DNA of 64,000 nucleotides, from assembly GCA_019634835.1 (NCBI GenBank), contig JAHCAO010000003.1, forward strand, positions 148,307 to 212,306, written 5' to 3'. Under the pieces are notes generated by a model, which searched no databases, was not told the DNA's origin, and worked only from the letters and a program-made list of their open reading frames with translations. This document shows, one piece after another, positions 57,280 to 64,000 of the stretch. The DNA is from Gammaproteobacteria bacterium. GTDB taxonomy: Bacteria; Pseudomonadota; Gammaproteobacteria; DSM-16500. The translations under genes and the position numbers were made by a program. Every line of letters starts with the position of its first letter. The first letter of the stretch is position 1.

Positions 57280-58590
57280 TTATACCTCGGAAACATTTTC
57301 AATTAACATTGCACCGCCTTGCCCACCGCCTATACAAATGGTAGCAATTCCTTTTTTTGCATTTTGCCGCCGCAATACTTGAGTCAAGTGAAGTGCGATT
57401 CGTGCTCCACTTGCTCCAACGGGATGTCCAATAGCAATCGCTCCGCCATCAACATTTAATCTAGACCGATCAATCGTGCCAAGCGCACGATCAAGGCCAA
57501 AGTTTTTTTGACAATATTCGTCACTTTCCCATGCTTTAAGACATCCTAATACTTGTGCAGCAAATGCCTCATTAATTTCCCAGAAATCAATATCTTCCAT
57601 TTGTAAATTTTGTTGTTGCAATAATTTATAGGTTGCAAATACAGATCCAAGTCCCATTTCTGATGGATCAACGCCTGCCCATTGCACATCAACAATGCGT
57701 GCCAATACCGGTAAGCGGTATTTCTGTATGGCATCTTTGCTAGCAAGTAATAATAATGCGGCGCCATCAGATACTTGCGAACTATTCCCCGCTGTGACAC
57801 TGCCAAATTTTTTATCGAAGAAAGGCTTGAGACTACCCAGTTTTTCCATGGAAGAATCACGTCTAATTCCATCGTCAGTTAAATAAAAATCTCCACTATT
57901 ACCAAATGCAGTGAGAACTTCAGTGAAATGATGCCGCTCTTGTCCTGCAGCTGCAAGCTGATGACTTTCCAATGAGAATTGATCCATTTCCTCACGGCTA
58001 ATGTTAAAACGATAAGCTAAATTCTCGGCAGTTTGACCCATAGATAAGTTGACTAATGGGTCTGTTAATCCTTTCAGCAAAGCAATCACCGGTTTAAGAT
58101 AAGACGGCCTAAATTGCACCCAAGCACTTAATTTTGATCTCCAATTTTTTGCACCCATGATTCCAGAAATCCAATTGGTGTAATCTTCATTGAACAAAAG
58201 CGGTGCACGACTCATTGCCTCTGCTCCACCCGCTAATACTAAATCATGTCGGCCCATCGCAATATCTTTTGCCGCACTATCTAATGCTTGCATGCCAGAG
58301 GCACAATTACGTTGTACTGTCCATGCTGGAACTGTTTTGCCACAACCTAAACGCAAGGCAATCACTCGCCCAATATTAGCTTCCTCTGCACTTGGCATAA
58401 CACAACCTATCACTACTTCATCTAACTCACTAGGCAAAAATGACTGTCGTTGTAACAACTCCTTTCCAGCATTCACTGCTAAATCAGCAGCAGAAAATGG
58501 TCCTGGCTTTCCTTTTGTTTTTAGAAAAGGAGTGCGAGCACCATCCACAATATATACATCACGCATAAAAGACGCTGGTTTTCCTGTCAT
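57280..58590 (-). CDS. fadI: Acetyl-CoA acyltransferase (thiolase), FadA/FadI type
   Basis: A 436-residue thiolase that cleaves 3-ketoacyl-CoA. The nucleophilic cysteine is in VQRNCASGMQALDSAAKDIAMG. Other motifs are INEAFAAQVLGC, NVDGGAIAIGHPVGASGARI with its His, and CIGGGQGGAMLIE with the second Cys. The length fits the FadI type. The ATG at 58590 has GAGGAAT upstream and is preferred over 58566. Directly upstream of the alpha-subunit gene in one operon. Confidence 0.93.
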   Translation of the reverse strand: MTGKPASFMRDVYIVDGARTPFLKTKGKPGPFSAADLAVNAGKELLQRQSFLPSELDEVVIGCVMPSAEEANIGRVIALRLGCGKTVPAWTVQRNCASGMQALDSAAKDIAMGRHDLVLAGGAEAMSRAPLLFNEDYTNWISGIMGAKNWRSKLSAWVQFRPSYLKPVIALLKGLTDPLVNLSMGQTAENLAYRFNISREEMDQFSLESHQLAAAGQERHHFTEVLTAFGNSGDFYLTDDGIRRDSSMEKLGSLKPFFDKKFGSVTAGNSSQVSDGAALLLLASKDAIQKYRLPVLARIVDVQWAGVDPSEMGLGSVFATYKLLQQQNLQMEDIDFWEINEAFAAQVLGCLKAWESDEYCQKNFGLDRALGTIDRSRLNVDGGAIAIGHPVGASGARIALHLTQVLRRQNAKKGIATICIGGGQGGAMLIENVSEV

Positions 58591-58626
58591 AGTTAATATT
58601 CCTCTATATTCTCTAATGTATTGCTG

Positions 58627-58774
58627 TTATACCTGTAGCGCTTCATTTTTAAGAGTAAAAATCTTAGGTGAGTAAGTATTCATTTTCACGCACAGTTGAC
58701 GAGCATGAAAACGAACACCCACTGGCAGGACCCAAATCAATAAAATACCTAAAAATGAAATGCTACGGGTATAA
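58627..58774. repeat. Imperfect 25-bp inverted repeat between fadE and fadI
   Basis: 58627-58651 (TTATACCTGTAGCGCTTC...) pairs with 58750-58774 at 22 of 25 positions, enclosing about 98 bases without an ORF but with a smaller imperfect stem (ATTTTCACGC / GCATGAAAAC). The right arm can also pair with 58780-58792 to form the fadE terminator, so two alternative structures are possible. Confidence 0.55.
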
Positions 58775-58792
58775 ACACAATAATACCGTAGC
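58762..58792 (-). terminator. Rho-independent terminator after fadE
   Basis: On the minus strand GCTACGGTAT pairs with ATACCCGTAGC around a loop and is followed by ATTTCATTTTT, just past the fadE stop codon. Confidence 0.65.
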
Positions 58793-58793
58793 T

Positions 58794-61235
58794 TCATGCA
58801 ATTACCGCATCGAAATCAAATGAAAATTCATTGACCTTAATAATCTCACTTCTTAGCTTCTCAAATTCTACCAACATACATGCTTCCTCAGCACTCAATA
58901 TACCTACTTGTTTGGCAGCATGAATACATTCTGAAAATTCCAGCGAATGTGCTATGGCACCGCTTTGTATCGCTTTACGTATTTTTTTCTGCAATGGATC
59001 AATAGTCTCTATGTGTATGAGAGCTTTGTCTAATCGAGTCATTAAATTGTTATCATTACTATTTAAATAGCAGTAGCGCGTGATTCTATCACGCAATTCA
59101 GAAGGAACGAGCATTTGTTCAACAATACTATGATGTAACTGATCTCTTGGACTAAGATAAGCTGTGCCCAACGGGAAAATGATCCATCTCAAGAATTTCC
59201 CTATCCATCGGTAAGGAAAATTATTCAATAGCTCATTGCATGCAATTTGTATTTTATAAAGACATTCTTGCATTGACCAGCAAACCAAGTTTATATCAGA
59301 ACTCGGTTTATTATGATCGTAATAATATTTTAATACTGTCGAAGCAAGATATAATTGGCTCATGATATCACCTAAGCGAGCAGAGAGACGTTCACGACGC
59401 TTTAAGCTTCCACCTAATAAAATTAAACTGGTATCCGCTAACAAAGCAAGAGCGGCGCTCATCCGCGTTAATTGCTGTTTGTATTTTCTTATGCGCTTAT
59501 TTTTGGAAGAAGAAAAAATGAATTTACCGCCGGTAATTCCATAAGCAATATTTCGCAATATATTACTTATATAGAACCCAATATGAGACATTAACATGCG
59601 GTCTAATTCTTCAATGTTAGGATCAGGTGAGCTGATTAATTCAATCTCTTTAAGAATAAACGGATGACAACGAATTGCACCCTGCCCAAATATGATTAAG
59701 TTTCTCGTCAAAATATTCGCACCTTCAACGGTAATACTAATCGGCACAGCAAGATACGCATTCGCAAACAAATTCCTTGGCCCTACTTGAACCATTTGCC
59801 CTGCATGTATATCCATTGCTTTTGAAACTACATGGCGGCACATTTCTGTCATATGATATTTTGCAATAGCAGAAACAATAGATGGATTGATGTCTTGATC
59901 AACCGCGCCCGCTGTCATTATCCGGCAGGCTTCTAGCATATAAGAATAACCTGCGATGTAACCTAGCGCTTCTTCCACTCCTTCAAACGAAGCAATAGAA
60001 GTGTTAAATTGTTTTCGAACTCTGGAATAAGCACCAGTCACACGATAAGCCACTTTACCACAAGCAGCAGATAATGCAGGCAATGAAATGGACCGTCCAA
60101 TAGAGAGAGACTCCATTAACATTCTCCAACCTTGCCCTGCCATGCTTGTTCCACCAATGATCCAATCCATTGGAATAAAAACATTTTTACCACGCGTTGG
60201 CCCATTCATAAATGCATTGAACATAGGATAATGACGTGAACCAATTTCAACACCAGGATGTGAGGTTGGAATTAAGCAGAGTGTGATGCCAATATCAGTC
60301 TTTTTTCCGAGTAAATGATCGGGATCGTATAAGTGAATAGCTAATCCTAACAACGTAGCAACAGGTGCTAGCGTAATATATCGTTTGTCCCAACTCACAC
60401 GAATGCCAATGATTTCTTTCCCATCATATTGGCCACGGCAAATAATGCCTGTATCAGGGATGGCACCAGCATCGCTCCCTGCATCAGGTGCAGTCAATGC
60501 AAAACAAGGAATGTCAATACCATTTGCTAGACGGGGCAAATAATAATTTTTTTGCTCATCGGTTCCATAGCGTACTAACAACTCACCAGGACCAAGTGAA
60601 TTAGGTACCATTGTGGTTACTGCGACACTAATGCTGCGCGTTGCAATTTTAGTCACTACGGTGGAATGCGCCAGTGCGGAAAAACCTAAGCCACCGTATT
60701 CTTTAGGAATAACCATAGCAAAAAACTTTTCTTTCTTGAGATAATCCCAGATTTCTTTTGGTAAATCGCGTTCTTTGAAAATAATTTCCCAATCATTTAT
60801 TAAAGAACAAAGATGCTCGACGTGAGTATTGAGGAAATGTTCTTCTTCTTGTGAAAGTGTGGGACGTGGAATATCAAATAATTTGTTCCAATTTGGACGC
60901 CCGCAAAATAATTCTTTTTCCCACCAAGTATCTCCCGCTTCAATAGCAGCACTTTCTGTTGAACTAATAGCAGGTAATTGTTTTTGTAACATCTTTAATG
61001 CTGGCAACACAATATAACGCCGACGCAGTTGATGCAGATTTGCAAACAAGGCAGCCGCCAAGTAGAACACCCAAAGAATCACTAGTGCAATAGGAGATAA
61101 ATAACCCAGAATAGTAAACGCCAGTAAAGTAACACCAATCAATGTTGTCCAAATGACAGTTGACCATTGGTAAAATGCTACTACCCAAACCAGCCCTAAA
61201 ACAACTAGCACGCTGATGACGTTAGCCATATCCAT
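58794..61235 (-). CDS. fadE: Acyl-CoA dehydrogenase FadE
   Basis: Catalyses the first, FAD-dependent step of beta-oxidation. The protein has 813 residues (814 in E. coli). Three hydrophobic segments lie at the N-terminus (about 5-75), then the acyl-CoA dehydrogenase core: PKEYGGLGFSALAHS, VPNSLGPGELLVRYGTDEQKNYYLPRLANG, CFALTAPDAGSDAGAIPD and VEGANILTRNLIIFGQGAIRCHP. A long C-terminal domain typical of FadE follows. It is upstream of the fadI-fadJ pair in the same direction but separated by a terminator. Confidence 0.94.
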   Translation of the reverse strand: MDMANVISVLVVLGLVWVVAFYQWSTVIWTTLIGVTLLAFTILGYLSPIALVILWVFYLAAALFANLHQLRRRYIVLPALKMLQKQLPAISSTESAAIEAGDTWWEKELFCGRPNWNKLFDIPRPTLSQEEEHFLNTHVEHLCSLINDWEIIFKERDLPKEIWDYLKKEKFFAMVIPKEYGGLGFSALAHSTVVTKIATRSISVAVTTMVPNSLGPGELLVRYGTDEQKNYYLPRLANGIDIPCFALTAPDAGSDAGAIPDTGIICRGQYDGKEIIGIRVSWDKRYITLAPVATLLGLAIHLYDPDHLLGKKTDIGITLCLIPTSHPGVEIGSRHYPMFNAFMNGPTRGKNVFIPMDWIIGGTSMAGQGWRMLMESLSIGRSISLPALSAACGKVAYRVTGAYSRVRKQFNTSIASFEGVEEALGYIAGYSYMLEACRIMTAGAVDQDINPSIVSAIAKYHMTEMCRHVVSKAMDIHAGQMVQVGPRNLFANAYLAVPISITVEGANILTRNLIIFGQGAIRCHPFILKEIELISSPDPNIEELDRMLMSHIGFYISNILRNIAYGITGGKFIFSSSKNKRIRKYKQQLTRMSAALALLADTSLILLGGSLKRRERLSARLGDIMSQLYLASTVLKYYYDHNKPSSDINLVCWSMQECLYKIQIACNELLNNFPYRWIGKFLRWIIFPLGTAYLSPRDQLHHSIVEQMLVPSELRDRITRYCYLNSNDNNLMTRLDKALIHIETIDPLQKKIRKAIQSGAIAHSLEFSECIHAAKQVGILSAEEACMLVEFEKLRSEIIKVNEFSFDFDAVIA

Positions 61236-61528
61236 GCTGACACTTTCCTTTAAATTAGCGAGATGATGACTCTAGTAATAGAGTGAGACGACCAAGTTCG
61301 AAAGTATAACCGTTTTAAAATCATTTCGCGACATCTTCAAACTAGTTGTGTCACTTAATTTCTAAGGTCTGTTTACAATTGCTTTTTCAAGCGAAAAACG
61401 GAACCATCGAGTCGGAATTTGCGGAAATTTGAAACAAACAAGTAGGGACTATTTAACGAAATTTTTCACAAATGTGGTCGATGTACTCATTTTGCAATAA
61501 GAAGAACCATTGCAAACGGATCCTAGGA

Positions 61529-61873
61529 TTATCTAAAGATAAAATAAACAGCACCAGCTAAGCACAAACCTGCCCAAAGAAAATTCCATGATATAGGTTG
61601 TCGCATGTATAAGATGGCAAAAGGAACAAAAATAGACAACGTGATAACTTCTTGCAAAATTTTTAGTTGCGCTAAGGAAAGAACACCACTAGAAAAACCA
61701 ATGCGATTAGCCGGCACTTGAAATACATATTCAAAAAAAGCAATGCTCCAGCTCGCAAGAATAGCTATCCATAAAGCTTTATTTCCAAGGTTTTTTAAGT
61801 GACCATACCAGGCAAAGGTCATAAAAGCATTCGAGCAAATCAGTAATATAATGGTCTTATAAATTGACAGCAT
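61529..61873 (-). CDS. DUF486-family small membrane protein
   Basis: A 114-residue integral membrane protein with four hydrophobic segments. The DUF486 pattern is clear: MTFAWYGHLKNLGNKALWIAILASWSIAFFEYVFQVPANRIG, then LSLAQLKILQEVITLSIFVPFAILYM. The family belongs to the DMT (drug/metabolite transporter) superfamily, with unknown substrate. The gene stands alone; the 293 bases upstream to fadE show no gene. Confidence 0.88.
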   Translation of the reverse strand: MLSIYKTIILLICSNAFMTFAWYGHLKNLGNKALWIAILASWSIAFFEYVFQVPANRIGFSSGVLSLAQLKILQEVITLSIFVPFAILYMRQPISWNFLWAGLCLAGAVYFIFR

Positions 61874-62004
61874 AAGCCGCTCCTCATGTATAACCTTGCA
61901 TTATTGCACATGAAGCATACATAACTCAACGCAATGATGCATTACAGTACGCTCTACAGACGCAAAACCACTTGCCCTACCTTGGTTATAACATTAAATA
62001 AAAT

Positions 62005-63252
62005 TCAACCATACGGACATTCTTCAGGATTGCTTCGCGTACACTTAAAATAATCATCACCAAATGCTTGCCATTCTGAATGGCTTTGAATCGAGGATTT
62101 ATCGACAATATTAACCGTTTCTAATATAAGTTCACGATCACTGACTTCAGGATTACCATAAATGCACATGACTCGTCTTTCATCACGAGGATCAATTCTA
62201 CTTCCAGTTTGCATAAATCCGTATAATGCACCTGCATATCCCGCTATTTTTCCAAAGGGAGTAAAGGCAATGGCGAATGCATTTGGCCAAATAAATGTAG
62301 AACCAAAATAAAATAATAAAATCGGAGCGACGATAACTGTTGCAGTCACACCAAAAATAAGCTTTCCCAGCAACATCATGATGCCGGACACAAACATAAT
62401 ACTAAAACCGATTCTCATCATATTTGACATGCCCAGTCGCGTAACCCATTTGCCATTCAACCAACCAGCTAACGCATAAGCTGAACCACCACCTAACAAA
62501 GTTATCCAACCAAATTCAACAGGTGTTAGACCAGCACGATCAATTAGTAAAACAGGTCCTGCTGTAAACCATGAGAAAAAAGCACCATAACTTAAAAAAG
62601 TACATAGTGTGACGCCCATAAAAATCGGACTTTTGAGTAATTGATAAAACGTGGAGGTAACATAAGATAACTTTAATCTCTCGGGATGATGATGGGTACT
62701 AGTTTCTTTAAATCCATAAAGAATAGAAAGCAATGCAATTACTGTATAAAAACACATAAATACAAAGCTGGCTCGCCAACCGAAATATTCCTGCAAATAT
62801 CCACCGAGTGCAGGAGCTGCTGGAACAATAAACATAACAAATACAACTAAATAAGAACCGTACTTTGCTAATTCTTCACCACTAAATACATCACGAAAAA
62901 TAGAACGCCATAATGCAGCGCAAGCTCCTGCACCACAACCCTGCACAAACCTTCCTGCAATTAATAAATCAATATTGTTGGCTAACAAACACATACCGCT
63001 GCCAATTATCATAATTCCTAGGCCGATAAGAATAGGCCCCTTTCTCCCAATACCTTCCGACAAAGGCCCATAAATCAACTGTGATAACGCCACACCAAGC
63101 ATGTAAATAGCCATGCTCCATTGAACAAGATGTATCGGTGCGCTTAGACTATCCGCAATAGCAGGTAAAGATGGCGCATAAATATCCGCGGCTACCTGGG
63201 TTAAGCAAACCGCTAATATGATCACTAAAAACAATAAGTTATTTGGGTTCAT
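62005..63252 (-). CDS. Bcr/CflA-type MFS transporter with aberrant C-terminus
   Basis: A 415-residue drug-efflux-type transporter with ten recognisable membrane helices (about 6-340): DIYAPSLPAIADSL, GPLSEGIGRKGPILIGL, RFVQGCGAGACAALWRSIFRDVF and PAAPALGGYLQEYFGWRASFVF. After GALYGFMQTG the last two helices of the family are replaced by a soluble tail of about 64 residues (RIDPRDERRVMCIYGNPE... CTRSNPEECPYG). Function may be lost or altered. It is divergent from a TetR regulator, with a perfect operator between them. Confidence 0.83.
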   Translation of the reverse strand: MNPNNLLFLVIILAVCLTQVAADIYAPSLPAIADSLSAPIHLVQWSMAIYMLGVALSQLIYGPLSEGIGRKGPILIGLGIMIIGSGMCLLANNIDLLIAGRFVQGCGAGACAALWRSIFRDVFSGEELAKYGSYLVVFVMFIVPAAPALGGYLQEYFGWRASFVFMCFYTVIALLSILYGFKETSTHHHPERLKLSYVTSTFYQLLKSPIFMGVTLCTFLSYGAFFSWFTAGPVLLIDRAGLTPVEFGWITLLGGGSAYALAGWLNGKWVTRLGMSNMMRIGFSIMFVSGIMMLLGKLIFGVTATVIVAPILLFYFGSTFIWPNAFAIAFTPFGKIAGYAGALYGFMQTGSRIDPRDERRVMCIYGNPEVSDRELILETVNIVDKSSIQSHSEWQAFGDDYFKCTRSNPEECPYG

Positions 63253-63270
63253 TTTATTACGCCATTATAC

Positions 63271-63299
63271 TTGATTAACTGATTAATCAATAGTATACT
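63271..63299 (+). promoter_or_regulatory. Promoter of the TetR gene
   Basis: TTGATT and TATACT are separated by 17 bases. The -35 box overlaps TTGATTAA-CTGA-TTAATCAA, an inverted repeat. On the minus strand a TTGAT/TATAAT pair (63264-63291) could serve the MFS gene. Confidence 0.6.
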
Positions 63300-63303
63300 T
63301 AAA

Positions 63304-63321
63304 ATTGACTGATCAGTCAAT
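63304..63321. promoter_or_regulatory. Perfect TetR-type operator
   Basis: ATTGACTGATCAGTCAAT is an 18-base perfect palindrome directly downstream of the TetR gene's -10 box and within the divergent promoter region of the MFS gene. Its sequence (TGACTGATCAGTCA) is a common TetR-family operator form. Confidence 0.8.
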
Positions 63322-63338
63322 CATTTTTAGGAAGATTT

Positions 63339-63908
63339 ATGAACGATGTAACCACCAAAAGTAAAATCCTGACAGCTGCTAGACAACTATTTGTGGAAAA
63401 TGGCTTTTCTGGCACTTCAATGGGGAAAATTGCTAAACTTGCTGAGGTGAACTATAGCTTATTATTTCATCATTTTGGCAATAAAGAACAATTGTGGGTG
63501 GCTGTCAAACAAAGCATAGCTCGCGATGCAGCTAACAAATCCAAAACGCTTCCATTGTCGAATCTTCCCTTTAAAGAATTTTTATCTCAATTGATGGCAA
63601 ATAGTATCAAATTCTATCGAGATAATTCGGAGATTATTCGCATGATTAATTGGCAACGTTTGGAGCCAGCGGAACAATCCATCGGGGTAACCTTATCGAC
63701 TGAATCAAATGAATGGTTAGATGCGATCAAACATTATCAACATATTGGCAATATTGACAAGGAGCTAAAGCCTGAGTTCATTATTACGTTGATCCTCTCT
63801 ATCGTTAGCTCTGCCGCATTGGACCCAAACGTCCTTATCAAGGATAAAAAGGATCTTAAAGCTTATGTTGATTTTTGTGTTATTGGCTTGCTTAAAGCGT
63901 TCCGTTAA
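63339..63908 (+). CDS. TetR-family repressor of the MFS transporter
   Basis: A 189-residue regulator. The N-terminal helix-turn-helix is KSKILTAARQLFVENGFSGTSMGKIAKLAEVNYSLLFHHFGNKEQLWVAV, typical of TetR. The C-terminal ligand-binding domain has no recognised ligand. AGGAAG precedes the ATG. It most likely represses itself and the divergent MFS gene through the 18-base palindrome. About 90 bases after the stop to the window end hold nothing obvious. Confidence 0.9.
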   Translation: MNDVTTKSKILTAARQLFVENGFSGTSMGKIAKLAEVNYSLLFHHFGNKEQLWVAVKQSIARDAANKSKTLPLSNLPFKEFLSQLMANSIKFYRDNSEIIRMINWQRLEPAEQSIGVTLSTESNEWLDAIKHYQHIGNIDKELKPEFIITLILSIVSSAALDPNVLIKDKKDLKAYVDFCVIGLLKAFR

Positions 63909-64000
63909 CATTCTATTTTTATCTTGATTGACGGTGCAAAAATTACACCTCTTTACCCTACAATTTTTAGCCCTTAAAAAGTTCAGAACAATTACGGTAT

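Overview
The window is about 64 kb of an AT-rich gammaproteobacterial chromosome. Gene content and order point to the Legionellales (Legionella/Coxiella/Aquicella-like). Supporting evidence is a 1613-residue NAD-glutamate dehydrogenase, a FimV/HubP-type C-terminal domain next to asd and truA, a STAS-MlaE permease operon, FadL channels with a fad pathway, and gammaproteobacterial blocks such as uvrY/gacA-uvrC-pgsA-tRNA(Gly-Cys-Leu) and mltD // yafS-rnhA-dnaQ. The genus is inferred, not proven.

Layout. 1-2.7 kb: end of smc, then ligA. 2.8-10.3 kb: two GGDEF-EAL proteins with complementary decay of their active sites, flanking a pyridoxal-phosphate decarboxylase fused to a GNAT acetyltransferase; a FadL-type channel follows. 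10.4-18 kb is an accessory block: GntR, MerR, MarR and TetR regulators, each beside small catabolic or detoxification genes, an IS30 remnant, a MerR stub and ada. 18-20.7 kb: an ABC-F protein with a possible leader peptide, then an unrecognised 243-residue protein. 20.7-36 kb is mostly housekeeping: yjgR, queF, an adk-DUF2147-Mla lipid-transport operon, lpxH, a cNMP-CPBP membrane protein, yjbQ, a DedD-like protein, accD, truA, fimV-like and asd. 35.4-48.5 kb: a dehalogenase-like pseudoenzyme, giant GDH, tsaB, fdxA, four tRNAs, pgsA, uvrC, gacA, dnaQ, rnhA. 48.5-64 kb: mltD, two small exported proteins, a second FadL, a redoxin, a frameshifted caspase/C80-like gene, fadB-fadA-fadE, an unusual MFS transporter and its divergent TetR.

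The most unusual content lies between the genes. Seven dispersed elements of about 90-215 bp form two sequence families. Family A is at 6920, 27788, 29398 and 32235; family B is at 45412, 51289 and 53667. In all but the truncated copies, a long self-complementary outer stem (up to 65 bp perfect) encloses a conserved core of two small hairpins: the first has an AGGA loop and the second has GCAAAA/TTTTGC arms. The outer stems differ between copies but match within each copy. The two families share the core layout, and the core stays open in one reading frame in every copy (QES..AK... in both families). They look like a superfamily of palindromic, ORF-compatible interspersed elements comparable in style to Rickettsia palindromic elements. 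A separate MITE-like element with 39-bp terminal inverted repeats and a 7-bp direct repeat sits just downstream of fadB.

How the genes work together. FadL channels, FadE, FadB and FadA form a fatty-acid uptake and beta-oxidation route. Asd, GDH and the decarboxylase-acetyltransferase point to an amino-acid-based metabolism. LetA/GacA and the two c-di-GMP-type proteins suggest life-stage regulation.
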